NCBI RefSeq assembly: GCF_014287585.1 | Contig: NZ_JACOOJ010000007.1 | Span: 1 to 64,000 of the forward strand | Direction: 5' to 3' | DNA length: 64,000 nucleotides | Source of the DNA: Parabacteroides hominis | GTDB taxonomy: Bacteria; Bacteroidota; Bacteroidia; Bacteroidales; Tannerellaceae | In this document: piece after piece, positions 25,851 to 34,343 of the stretch | How the letters are laid out: each line of letters starts with the position of its first letter | Numbering within the stretch: position 1 is the first letter of the stretch | The notes under the pieces: generated by a model | What the model saw: only the letters and a program-made list of their open reading frames with translations | Database searches by the model: none | What the model was told of the DNA's origin: nothing | Position numbers and translations under genes: made by a program

Positions 25851-26947
25851 TAGACCACGAATGGGTCGTCATGGTAATAGGTCGTCATGACCAGCGTGCT
25901 CGCTTTTGGGTCTATGACATTGTAGACGCAAAAGTCATGCAGTTTGTATCGTTTGACCGGATTTCCGTTCCAGTCGTATTTTTCGAGATACATATAGTTG
26001 TTGCCTTTCGTGTTTTCAGCCGCTACAACGTAAGGACTTCGTCCTGAGTGGGTGACATAGACATAATCGCGGGTCGGCAGCACTTGCATATAATGGGTGA
26101 CGTTTGCGTCCAGTCCGTCCCTGACAGTCAGTGTCTTTTCGTCGAACTCGGATTGCTCGAAGTTGAGCGTCCGGACAGTTTTAGCCTCCATGTCCATGAA
26201 CTTGATGATCTTGGTGTATTTATAGGCGTAGACCATCCGGTCGCGTCCGGGATTGGTGCATAGCGCTCCTGTCGTCGGTATGCCTTTGCCTTGTTGCAGG
26301 CGCAGATTATACAGCTTTTCCCGTTTAATCGAATCATTCTCCAAGGAGACACGGTAGATGTTGCTGCCCATTTGGTAGACGATTGCTTTCTCTCCCGCCG
26401 GATAAGCATGTTCGACATAATCCCAGACCGAGTGCCGGTCGAATGTTTTCTTAATAAAATGAACTTCCAGATGAGAGTCGAGGCCATAAAGGTTGCCGTT
26501 ATATCCGTCCAGCATATAGCAAAGATAGGCCGGATCAAAAGATTCTACAGCGACCGGCAGCATAAACTCATCCGGCCCGTTTCCCCGGTCACCGATTGTT
26601 TTCACGTGAGTAAGCGAAGGATAGCGGAAGACATAAAACGGTGCATCCTTGCAACCCATAATCAAAAGGCTGTCCTTGATCAGCATAGTCGGTTCGACCG
26701 GCTTGAAGATGAAAGTATCCGGTTCCTCGATATGCGTCCCCGTCAGTTCCGCCTCTTCGGAAAATGCCTCTTTTCCTTTGAGGAACACTTCTCCGGCTTC
26801 CAAAGGCGGAAGTTCCGGGATTACTTCGACGGCGACGGTGTCTGTCGGCGGCATCTCGTTTTCAACTCCGGCAGTCGTGTTTTGCTTTCCGCCGCAAGCC
26901 GACAGGCTTAAGATAACCAAAAAAGAAAAGAAGAATAGGTGTTTCAT
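25835..26947 (-). CDS. BF3164-like lipoprotein, six-bladed propeller
   Basis: 370 residues; lipobox LSAC (C18), a Pro/Glu-rich spacer, then repeated blade-like segments (FYVFRYPSLTHVKTIGDRGNGPDEF and similar) as in the Bacteroides BF3164/TolB-like propeller lipoproteins. Function unknown; probably binds a ligand at the cell surface or in the periplasm. A TATCTTTG box lies on the minus strand at 26970-26977, 23 bp upstream of the ATG. Confidence 0.8.
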   Translation of the reverse strand: MKHLFFFSFLVILSLSACGGKQNTTAGVENEMPPTDTVAVEVIPELPPLEAGEVFLKGKEAFSEEAELTGTHIEEPDTFIFKPVEPTMLIKDSLLIMGCKDAPFYVFRYPSLTHVKTIGDRGNGPDEFMLPVAVESFDPAYLCYMLDGYNGNLYGLDSHLEVHFIKKTFDRHSVWDYVEHAYPAGEKAIVYQMGSNIYRVSLENDSIKREKLYNLRLQQGKGIPTTGALCTNPGRDRMVYAYKYTKIIKFMDMEAKTVRTLNFEQSEFDEKTLTVRDGLDANVTHYMQVLPTRDYVYVTHSGRSPYVVAAENTKGNNYMYLEKYDWNGNPVKRYKLHDFCVYNVIDPKASTLVMTTYYHDDPFVVYHLDE

Positions 26948-26969
26948 GGCAATTGAGTTATCGTTTGTT

Positions 26970-26977
26970 CAAAGATA
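26970..26977 (-). promoter_or_regulatory. -7 promoter box of the propeller lipoprotein gene
   Basis: Minus strand TATCTTTG (TAnnTTTG). Confidence 0.5.
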
Positions 26978-27080
26978 TACATTTTTCGGTGAATGTTTTC
27001 TTCTTTGTCTTTTCTTTCTTTCTTCCGTATCTGTTATCCGTTTGTCCGGTATGAATTAGTGAAAAGATACTTATGCATAA

Positions 27081-27166
27081 ATCGTTCGCTGGCCGGTGAA
27101 CGATCGTCCGCCGGCCAGTGAACGATCGACCGCCAGCCAGCGAACGATCGTTCGCCGTCCAGCGGA
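27081..27166 (+). repeat. 22-bp tandem repeats (GAACGATCG core)
   Basis: Three full units at 27098-27119, 27120-27141 and 27142-27163, preceded by a partial one (27081-27097). Each begins GAACGATCG and ends CCAG[T/C]. The core holds the palindrome CGATCG. It lies about 100 bp upstream of the -7 box for the MurNAc operon; the rest of 26948-27309 holds only promoters. Confidence 0.8.
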
Positions 27167-27264
27167 CAACTTACGGATAAGATCTTTCGGGCTAATTTCT
27201 AAGGAACAGTTCGGTAATTCTTTCTTATTAACCGGATAAAAGTATGTGACCTGTTTTTTTTCAC

Positions 27265-27272
27265 TACATTTG
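27265..27272 (+). promoter_or_regulatory. -7 promoter box of the MurNAc salvage operon
   Basis: TACATTTG (TAnnTTTG), 38 bp upstream of the first ATG at 27310. Confidence 0.5.
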
Positions 27273-27309
27273 TGTTGCGGGAAAAGTAGCTGACAACCGT
27301 GAAAACACG

Positions 27310-28251
27310 ATGCTTATGAATGATTTGGAACAACAAATAGACTTGCTTCTTCTCTGCCAAAAGCAGGATTGGAAACTGGCAAGGGAGAATTATGCCTCTT
27401 TGGCTAATGTGCAGACGCGCTATTTTCAGGATGATTACAGGACAACGATTCTTCAGTTTAACCCGGAACGGATTCGTTCTTCCGCCGCTAAGATCGACAA
27501 GGCATCCTTGCAGGCGCGTCCCTGTTTTTTCTGCCATCGGCCGGAAGAGCAAAAAGGAGTGACGTATAACGATGCGTTTGAAATACTGGTCAATCCTTAT
27601 CCTATTTTCGAAGACCATCTGACCGTTCCCCTGCGTTGGCACGAAAGGCAACAGATAAAACCTTATTACGGGGATATGCTGGACATCGTTTCGGATTTAT
27701 CCGACTATGCCTTGTTCTATAATGGTCCGAAATGCGGTGCTTCCGCTCCGGACCATATGCATTTCCAGGCTGGGAAGAAAGAGGGATTTCCGGTTGTGAG
27801 AAATTGGCTGAACTTCTCGAAACAGGTCGCCTGGGAAAGTGAACGGACGGGTTTCTATGCTTCTGTCGATCGCCTTCCGGTCTGTTTTATCCTTGTGTCG
27901 AGAGATAAAGGTGAGGCGGCGGCTGTTTTCGAGTTGTTATACGATGTGATGCCGGTTAAACCGGATGACTACGAACCGATGATGAACCTGCTGGTCTGGC
28001 GGGAGGATGATGTGTGGATTACGTGTATCTTCCCCCGGCGGGAATTGCGTCCTTCCTGCTATTATGCCGAAGGGGATGCCAATATCCTGATCAGCCCGGC
28101 AACGGTCGAGATGGCCGGCCTGTTTGTCGTCCCTTTGGAAAAGGACTTTAAGAAAGTGACATTTGCAGACTTGGAAAAGGTCTGGAAGGAGGTAAGTATT
28201 ACGGAGGAAGAGAAGAATCAGCTCATCCGGAAAATAAGAGAAGAAGCATGA
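27310..28251 (+). CDS. DUF4922 protein, HIT/GalT-like nucleotidyltransferase or phosphorylase
   Basis: 313 residues. CFFC (72-75), NPYPIFEDHLTV (95-106) and DHMHFQ (148-153) resemble GDP-galactose-phosphorylase/ApaH-type HIT enzymes, with the HMH as the likely catalytic histidine pair. It may act on a nucleotide sugar or nucleoside phosphate. ATG at 27316 is an alternative start. Its stop overlaps the next gene's ATG (ATGA), so it is translationally coupled to the transporter and belongs to the salvage operon. Confidence 0.8.
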   Translation: MLMNDLEQQIDLLLLCQKQDWKLARENYASLANVQTRYFQDDYRTTILQFNPERIRSSAAKIDKASLQARPCFFCHRPEEQKGVTYNDAFEILVNPYPIFEDHLTVPLRWHERQQIKPYYGDMLDIVSDLSDYALFYNGPKCGASAPDHMHFQAGKKEGFPVVRNWLNFSKQVAWESERTGFYASVDRLPVCFILVSRDKGEAAAVFELLYDVMPVKPDDYEPMMNLLVWREDDVWITCIFPRRELRPSCYYAEGDANILISPATVEMAGLFVVPLEKDFKKVTFADLEKVWKEVSITEEEKNQLIRKIREEA

Positions 28252-29558
28252 AACCACATAAGCCTTTGTCTGATAAACCGTCTGTTCGGTCTCCCTGGTT
28301 CTGGGTTCCTTCCCTGTATTTTGCGCAGGGAATACCTTATGTCGCGGTGATGATCGTGTCTGTCCTGATGTATAAGCGCCTGGGAGTTTCAAATACCGAT
28401 ATTGCCCTTTATACGAGTTGGCTGAATCTGCCCTGGGTGATCAAACCTTTTTGGAGCCCTTTTGTGGATTTGCTGAAGACCAAACGTTGGTGGGTGGTCA
28501 CGATGCAGTTGTTGATCGGAGCCGGACTTGCCGGAGTCGCGTTTACGATCCCGACGACATTCTTTTTCCAGGCTTCGTTGGCCGTCTTCTGGTTGCTGGC
28601 TTTTAGCTCCGCCACGCATGATATTGCGGCGGACGGTTTTTATATGTTAGCCCTCGATTCGCATGGACAGGCTTTCTTTGTCGGCATCCGGAGTACCTTT
28701 TACCGGATTGCGATTATTGCCGGGCAGGGTGTATTGGTCATGTTTGCCGGATTCTTGGAGAACAGTACGGGGAATATTCCGCTTGCCTGGTCTGTTACGT
28801 TCTTTATTTTGGGCGGGCTGTTTTTAGCTTTGTTCCTGTATCACCGGTATATACTTCCTTTCCCGAAAGGGGATAAGCCTTCTGCAACGGTGACTCCTTC
28901 CACGATCTTAAAAGAGTTTTTCGCAACTTTCGCCTCTTTTTTCAAAAAGAGACAAGCCTTTGTCGCGATCCTGTTCATGCTGTTGTACCGTTTCCCGGAA
29001 GCCCAGTTGGCTAAATTGGTAACGCCTTTCCTGGTCGATCCCCGCGAAGTGGGAGGTTTGGGGCTTTCGACGACTGAAATCGGGCTGGTGTACGGGACGA
29101 TCGGAACGATCGGTTTGACATTGGGCGGGATATTGGGAGGTATCGCCGCTTCGGCGGGAGGATTGAAGAAATGGATCTGGCCGATGGCGTTGGCGATTTC
29201 CCTGCCTGACGCTGTCTTTATCTATTTGAGCAGTGCGTTGCCTGATAATTTATGGATCGTCAACATTTGCGTATTTATCGAACAGTTCGGGTACGGCTTC
29301 GGTTTCACGGCCTATATGTTGTATCTGATCTATTATTCCGATGGAGAACATAAGACGGCACATTATGCGATCTGTACGGCTTTTATGGCTTTGGGCCTGA
29401 TGCTTCCCGGAATGGCTGCCGGCTGGTTGCAGGAACAGTTGGGGTACGAGAACTTCTTTTGGTGGGTGATGGGATGTTGCCTGGTAACATTGCTTGTCAC
29501 GGCCTGCCTGAAGATCGATCCCGAATTTGGGAAAAAGAAGAAACAAGGAGATAACTAA
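28248..29558 (+). CDS. MFS transporter, AmpG/MurT-like (MurNAc or muropeptide uptake)
   Basis: 436 residues with about 12 hydrophobic helices and the AmpG-type start (SLYFAQGIPYVAVMI, LPWVIKPFWSPFVD). AmpG imports anhydromuropeptides; in Tannerella the related MurT imports N-acetylmuramic acid next to MurK and MurQ. The presence here of a sugar kinase and murQ downstream supports a MurNAc-type substrate (inference). Inner membrane. Starts inside the last codon of the DUF4922 gene. Confidence 0.87.
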   Translation: MKPHKPLSDKPSVRSPWFWVPSLYFAQGIPYVAVMIVSVLMYKRLGVSNTDIALYTSWLNLPWVIKPFWSPFVDLLKTKRWWVVTMQLLIGAGLAGVAFTIPTTFFFQASLAVFWLLAFSSATHDIAADGFYMLALDSHGQAFFVGIRSTFYRIAIIAGQGVLVMFAGFLENSTGNIPLAWSVTFFILGGLFLALFLYHRYILPFPKGDKPSATVTPSTILKEFFATFASFFKKRQAFVAILFMLLYRFPEAQLAKLVTPFLVDPREVGGLGLSTTEIGLVYGTIGTIGLTLGGILGGIAASAGGLKKWIWPMALAISLPDAVFIYLSSALPDNLWIVNICVFIEQFGYGFGFTAYMLYLIYYSDGEHKTAHYAICTAFMALGLMLPGMAAGWLQEQLGYENFFWWVMGCCLVTLLVTACLKIDPEFGKKKKQGDN

Positions 29559-29565
29559 ATATATT

Positions 29566-30417
29566 ATGGTGGCGAAAACGATATTGATAGCGGATGGCGG
29601 CTCTACGAAAACGGATTGGACTATCGTGGCCGGCAATCAGGAAATAGACCGGATCAAGACACGGGGGATTAATCCTTTTTTCCAGACGGAAGAAGAGATC
29701 TCGGCTGAAATAAGGGACAACCTGATTCCCCGGATAAAGAAATATGATTCTATCGAGGCCGTTTACTTTTATGGCGCCGGATGTGCATTCCCGGAAAAGA
29801 ACGAGATTTTACGCCGCTCTGTCACGCACTATCTGCCGGTTCCGGTGGAGGTCGGCAGCGACTTGCTGGCAGCCGCCCGCGCCCTTTGTGGCCACAGCCC
29901 CGGCATTGCCTGTATTTTGGGGACTGGTTCCAATTCCTGCCTGTATGACGGAAAGGACATTGTCAATAACATATCGCCGTTAGGTTTTATCTTAGGAGAT
30001 GAAGGGAGTGGGGCCGTGCTTGGAAAATTGCTGGTCGGGGATGTGTTGAAGAACCAGTTGCCGGTAGCCTTGCAAGAGGTTTTCTTTGCGGAGTCCGGCC
30101 TGACGCCGGCTATCATTATGGAAAAGGTTTATAAGCAACCTTTCCCGAATCGCTTCCTGGCAAGTTTATCTCCTTTTTTGCTCCGGCATATAGAAGAGCC
30201 GGCCATATATAATCTGGTGAGTAATAGTTTCCGGGCGTTCTTTGCCCGCAATGTCATGCAGTATGATTGCCGGGATCATCCTGTCCATCTGATAGGCTCC
30301 ATAGCCTGGTATTATCAGGCTATATTGAAAGATGTAGCTCGTGAGTTCGGGCTTCGGTTAGGTACGATCGTTCAAAGTCCGGTCCAAGGTCTGGTCCGGT
30401 ATCACAGTGTTTTATAA
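29566..30417 (+). CDS. BadF/BadG-type sugar kinase, MurK-like (MurNAc/GlcNAc kinase)
   Basis: 283 residues with the ASKHA phosphate-1 loop ADGGSTKTDW (10-19), the ILGTGSNSCLYDG and LGDEGSGAVLGK motifs typical of eukaryote-type N-acetylglucosamine kinases and of Tannerella MurK. Likely makes MurNAc-6-phosphate for MurQ. Start at 29566, 7 bp after the transporter stop; a frame opening 13 codons earlier would overlap the transporter. Confidence 0.87.
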   Translation: MVAKTILIADGGSTKTDWTIVAGNQEIDRIKTRGINPFFQTEEEISAEIRDNLIPRIKKYDSIEAVYFYGAGCAFPEKNEILRRSVTHYLPVPVEVGSDLLAAARALCGHSPGIACILGTGSNSCLYDGKDIVNNISPLGFILGDEGSGAVLGKLLVGDVLKNQLPVALQEVFFAESGLTPAIIMEKVYKQPFPNRFLASLSPFLLRHIEEPAIYNLVSNSFRAFFARNVMQYDCRDHPVHLIGSIAWYYQAILKDVAREFGLRLGTIVQSPVQGLVRYHSVL

Positions 30418-30446
30418 ATAATAAATTATCTAATTCAGTTTTTATC

Positions 30447-31727
30447 ATGAAAAAATCTTTATTCTTATTCTGTTTGCTTCTGGGGATGTTGGGAAATTGT
30501 GCGTTGGTGTTGGCACAACCAGCTCAGAAATTGATCAATGTAGTAGTTTCGCCTGATCGTGCCGATTGGAAGTGCAAGGCGAAAGAAGAAGTGAAGTTTA
30601 CGGTACAGGTTTTCAGGAATGAGAATTTGTTGAAAGATGTTGTTGTGGATTATGAGTTGGGACCGGAATGTTTTCCGACGGTTGTAAAGAAGGACATTCG
30701 TTTGGCGGATGGAAAAACGACGCTGAAAGCGAAGATGGCTGAACCCGGATTCCTGCGTTGCAAGGTAACGGCAAAGGTCGACGGACGTAAGTACGAAGGA
30801 ATGGCAACCGTCGCCGTAGATGAAAGTAAAATCCTGCCGACAACCGCTGATCCCTCAGATTTCGATGTCTTTTGGAGAAAGGCTATTGCGGAAGCCCGCA
30901 AGCAACCGCTCGATCCCAAGATGACTTTGCTACCGGAAAGATGCACTTCCACACAGAATGTTTATCATGTCAGCTTCCAGAATGAACGCCCCGGTTCCCG
31001 TATGTATGGCATTCTGATTGTTCCGAAGAAATCCGGTAAATATCCGGCAATCCTCCAGGTTCCCGGAGCAGGTGTGAAGCCTATTTACGGGTTTAACCTG
31101 GGAGAAAATGTTATAACATTGGATCTTGGAATACACGGCATTCCCGTAACCATGCCTCAGGAAGTCTATTCGAATCTGGCTGCCGGGGCATTGAACGGAT
31201 ATAATGCGGTGAACAAGAATAATCGCGATACACATTATTATAAACGTGTCTATCTCGGTTGCGTGCGGGCTGTGGACTTCCTCTATTCTTTGCCTGAGTT
31301 TGACGGAAATACGGTCGGTGTGACCGGTGGGAGCCAGGGAGGAGCCTTGTCTATTGTCACGGCTGGATTGGACCCGCGTATTAAGTTCCTCGCTGCTTTC
31401 TATCCGGCTTTGTGCGATTATGCCGGTTATTTGCATAAACGTGCGGGAGGCTGGCCGCATTATTACCGGAATGCACAGCCTGTAGCAAACGAAGTGGAAA
31501 CGCTTGCTTACTTCGATGTCGTGAATTTTGCCCGCCGGGTGAACGCTCCGGGCTGGTATAGCTGGGGATATAATGATGTGACTTGTCCGCCGACCTCCAT
31601 GTATTCGGCCTACAATGTTATTCCGGGAGCGAAGGATTTGCGTCTTTACCTCGAAACCGGTCACTGGACGTATCCGGAACAGCAGTCGGAGCGTATTGAA
31701 TGGCTGAAAGATAAATGCGGGAAGTAA
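30447..31727 (+). CDS. Secreted acetyl-xylan-esterase-like alpha/beta hydrolase
   Basis: 426 residues: signal peptide (cleavage near LVLAQ), an N-terminal beta-sandwich-like part (~30-125) and an AXE1/cephalosporin-deacetylase-type hydrolase domain with the nucleophile in VTGGSQGGA (S296) and a late ETGHWTYPEQ histidine. Within a MurNAc salvage operon it may remove O-acetyl groups from glycans before uptake (inference); a plant-glycan role is equally possible by family. Confidence 0.85.
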   Translation: MKKSLFLFCLLLGMLGNCALVLAQPAQKLINVVVSPDRADWKCKAKEEVKFTVQVFRNENLLKDVVVDYELGPECFPTVVKKDIRLADGKTTLKAKMAEPGFLRCKVTAKVDGRKYEGMATVAVDESKILPTTADPSDFDVFWRKAIAEARKQPLDPKMTLLPERCTSTQNVYHVSFQNERPGSRMYGILIVPKKSGKYPAILQVPGAGVKPIYGFNLGENVITLDLGIHGIPVTMPQEVYSNLAAGALNGYNAVNKNNRDTHYYKRVYLGCVRAVDFLYSLPEFDGNTVGVTGGSQGGALSIVTAGLDPRIKFLAAFYPALCDYAGYLHKRAGGWPHYYRNAQPVANEVETLAYFDVVNFARRVNAPGWYSWGYNDVTCPPTSMYSAYNVIPGAKDLRLYLETGHWTYPEQQSERIEWLKDKCGK

Positions 31728-31757
31728 ATACGCTTCCCGGTTAATAATAACACAGGT

Positions 31758-32876
31758 ATGTCGAAATTAAAGTATTTTTTAGTTGGATTGTTAGTTATGG
31801 CAATTACATCGTGTATGCAAAAGGAGAGTGAGTTGTTTTTGTTTGTCGGATCGTATGCGGATGCAGCGGATTCAGGCATAAATCTGTATCGGTTCGATAT
31901 GGAGAAAGGGACTGCTGTGCCGGTGAAGAGCTTGTCGGGCATTCAGGATCCCTCTTATCTGGCAGTGAGCCGGGATGGCAAGTTTGTCTATTCGGTAAGT
32001 GAAACCGCTGTGCCGGACGCAAAAGTATGCGCCTATTCGTTTGACAAACATACCGGGACGCTTTCTTTGCTGAACCAGCAGAAGACGGATGGGAGCGCTC
32101 CCTGCTATATCTGGGTGGACAGTAAACGCCGGATGGCTGTCACGGCCAACTACAACGGCGGAAGCATAAGCGTTTTCCCGATCTCGGCCGATGGCACTCT
32201 GCAACCGGCTAAAGTATATGCGTATGAAGGAGGAACACCGGGCTCCGAACGCCAGGCAGTCCCGCATCTGCATTGCGTGTACGCCTCGCCGGACGAGAGC
32301 TGTTTGTATGCCAACGATTTGGGAACGGACCGGATTTATAAATACGATATCATCGCTTCCGATAAGGGCTTGAGTCTGCGGGAAGGAACGCCTGCTTCTT
32401 TTAGTTTGCCGGCAGGAGAAGGACCGCGCCATACGGTTTTCCATCCGAACGGAAAATGGGCTTACCTGATCAGCGAGCTTTCGGGCCGCGTCGCTTTCAT
32501 GCATTACGACAAAGGCAACCTGACCCCGGTTCAGTTTGTAGAAGCCGACACGTTGCATGTCTCCGGCAGTGCCGATATACAGATCACACCCGACGGCCGT
32601 TTCCTGTATGCCTCCAACCGTCTGAAAGGCGACGGCCTCGCGATCTTCTCTGTCGATCCGGCAGACGGGCAACTGACAAAGGTCGGCTATCAGCCGACCG
32701 GCACTCATCCGCGTAATTTTGTCATCACCCCCAACGGCAAGTTCCTGCTTTGCGCCTGTCGGGATAGTAATGTCGTGCAGGTTTACGAAATAGACAAGCA
32801 AAGCGGCTTATTGAGAGATACGGGAAAAGACATCCGGGTAAGCAAGCCCGTTTGCCTGAAGTTCACTGACATGTGA
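31758..32876 (+). CDS. Lactonase-family (YbhE/Pgl-like) beta-propeller lipoprotein
   Basis: 372 residues, lipobox AITSC (C19). Seven-bladed-propeller 6-phosphogluconolactonase-type repeats: SYLAVSRDGKFVYSVSE, HLHCVYASPDESCLYANDLG, GPRHTVFHPNGKWAYL, HPRNFVITPNGKFLL. Being a lipoprotein it acts outside the cytoplasm, so the pentose-phosphate role is unlikely. Possibly hydrolyses a sugar lactone released extracellularly. Same strand and spacing as the surrounding operon genes. Confidence 0.86.
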   Translation: MSKLKYFLVGLLVMAITSCMQKESELFLFVGSYADAADSGINLYRFDMEKGTAVPVKSLSGIQDPSYLAVSRDGKFVYSVSETAVPDAKVCAYSFDKHTGTLSLLNQQKTDGSAPCYIWVDSKRRMAVTANYNGGSISVFPISADGTLQPAKVYAYEGGTPGSERQAVPHLHCVYASPDESCLYANDLGTDRIYKYDIIASDKGLSLREGTPASFSLPAGEGPRHTVFHPNGKWAYLISELSGRVAFMHYDKGNLTPVQFVEADTLHVSGSADIQITPDGRFLYASNRLKGDGLAIFSVDPADGQLTKVGYQPTGTHPRNFVITPNGKFLLCACRDSNVVQVYEIDKQSGLLRDTGKDIRVSKPVCLKFTDM

Positions 32877-32892
32877 ATGTGATATTTTTTAG

Positions 32893-32900
32893 TAGCTTTG
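32893..32900 (+). promoter_or_regulatory. -7 promoter box before murQ
   Basis: TAGCTTTG (TAnnTTTG), 22 bp upstream of murQ; murQ may have its own promoter besides read-through from the operon. Confidence 0.5.
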
Positions 32901-32922
32901 CACCTGCAAATTGTAATAAGCT

Positions 32923-33738
32923 ATGTCATTCATCAAGATAACAGAACAGGATTCTCTCTATAACGGCCTGGAACGGAAGTCCGTCCGGGAGCTGCTCGAA
33001 GATATCAATACGGAAGATCAGAAAGTGGCGTTGGCTGTCCGAAGGACAATCCCCAAAATAGAAGAATTGGTTTTGCAGATCGTTCCCCGCATGAAGCAGG
33101 GCGGACGGATCTTTTATCTGGGAGCCGGGACCAGCGGACGGTTGGGGGTTTTGGACGCTTCCGAAATCCCCCCGACGTTCGGGATGCCTTCCACACTGAT
33201 TATCGGCTTGATAGCCGGCGGCGATACCGCCCTCCGGAATCCGGTGGAGAATGCTGAAGACGATGAGGAACGCGGCTGGCAGGAATTGTTGGAGCACGAG
33301 GTCAATACGAAGGACACCGTGATCGGTATTGCCGCTTCCGGGACGACTCCCTATGTGATCGGTGCCCTTCGCAAAGCGCGTGAACAGGGCATCCTGACCG
33401 CCTCCATTTCCAGCAATCCCGATTCGCCGATGGCGATGGAGGCCGATGTTGCAATCGAAATGATTGTCGGGCCGGAGTTTGTCACCGGCAGTTCCCGTAT
33501 GAAATCCGGCACGGGGCAGAAAATGATCCTGAACATGATCTCCACCTCCGTTATGATCCGACTGGGTAGGGTTAAAGGAAACCGGATGGTCAATATGCAA
33601 CTCACCAATCAGAAACTTATAGACCGTGGAACCCGCATGGTTGCCGAGGAATTGAATCTTCCCTATAACCAATCCCGCCATCTGCTGTTGATGTACGGCT
33701 CCGTTCAGGAAGCTGTCGAGGCTTATCGCAAAGATTAA
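32923..33738 (+). CDS. murQ: N-acetylmuramic acid 6-phosphate etherase
   Basis: Cleaves the lactyl ether of MurNAc-6-phosphate to give GlcNAc-6-phosphate and lactate. 271 residues with the SIS fold: YLGAGTSGRLGVLDASE (catalytic-type E81) and the second acidic residue in NAEDDEERGW (E112), then PEFVTGSSRMKSGTGQK. Length is slightly short but complete for the bacterial family. With the MurT-like transporter and MurK-like kinase upstream it completes a MurNAc salvage pathway. Confidence 0.96.
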   Translation: MSFIKITEQDSLYNGLERKSVRELLEDINTEDQKVALAVRRTIPKIEELVLQIVPRMKQGGRIFYLGAGTSGRLGVLDASEIPPTFGMPSTLIIGLIAGGDTALRNPVENAEDDEERGWQELLEHEVNTKDTVIGIAASGTTPYVIGALRKAREQGILTASISSNPDSPMAMEADVAIEMIVGPEFVTGSSRMKSGTGQKMILNMISTSVMIRLGRVKGNRMVNMQLTNQKLIDRGTRMVAEELNLPYNQSRHLLLMYGSVQEAVEAYRKD

Positions 33739-33801
33739 CGGGTCTGGAGTCGGTTTCAGCTTTTTTCTGTAAGAAGATGAGAAATATATGGAAAATATCT
33801 T

Positions 33802-33809
33802 TATATTTG
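33802..33809 (+). promoter_or_regulatory. -7 promoter box of the riboswitch transcript
   Basis: TATATTTG (TAnnTTTG) just 5' of the riboswitch P1 stem; transcription would start near 33814. Confidence 0.55.
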
Positions 33810-33813
33810 TCCC

Positions 33814-33987
33814 ATGCATTGTTCCTGCTTCGCAATCTGCGGAAAAGGATTAAAAGGGAATCGGGTGCAAATCCCGGACAGTCCCGCTGCTGTAAGCTTC
33901 AAAACGGATTGGGCAATTCTTTTATGCCACTGACGCGAGTTGGGAAGGCGCTCATACCGGAAGTAAGTCAGAAGACCTGCAACGCAT
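33814..33987 (+). promoter_or_regulatory. Cobalamin (B12) riboswitch aptamer
   Basis: All landmarks of the class are present in order: AAAAGGGAATCGGGTGCAAA (33855 onward), CCCGGACAGTCCCGCTGCTGTAA, GCCACTGACGCG, GGGAAGGCG and AAGTAAGTCAGAAGACCTGC. P1 pairs ATGCATTG (33814-33821) with CAACGCAT (33980-33987). The next gene is the small barrel protein at 34344, after ~355 bp. A hairpin with arms GCATGAA/TTCATGC (34122-34167) in between could be part of the expression platform. Confidence 0.93.
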
Positions 33988-34121
33988 ATTTTTTCGACGG
34001 CTTCGAGGAAAGGCCGGAAGAGAACAGTGAAGCCGCAGGCTTTTGCCTTTCTTAATTCCCGTTTCCCGTAGCCTATTGTACTTGTTTTTAATTATTTTGC
34101 CATAATAATTAGGAAAAGAGG

Positions 34122-34167
34122 CATGAATCTGCGTGCGGGATGAGCTCCGCCCCCCGGTTCATGCTTT
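34122..34167 (+). terminator. Hairpin in the riboswitch leader (possible attenuator)
   Basis: GCATGAA and TTCATGC pair around a G/C-rich loop region and are followed by TTTCTAATATT. It could terminate the riboswitch transcript before the barrel gene. Evidence is the inverted repeat only. Confidence 0.45.
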
Positions 34168-34343
34168 CTAATATTATCGGATCAATCTGTTTTTGTGGGC
34201 GAAAGTTCCTACTCCGTCCATAGGAAAATAACTGTTGGAAGTCGGTTGAAATTCGACTTAGGCAACACTTAGACGGTGATATTTGTTTATTATAGGAAAA
34301 GTGCGTTTATTTGTAACTCGTATTAACTAATTAAAGAAAAAGT

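Noticed and set aside
27081..27166. CRISPR array
   Set aside because: Units are contiguous 22-bp tandem repeats with no spacers and no cas genes nearby.
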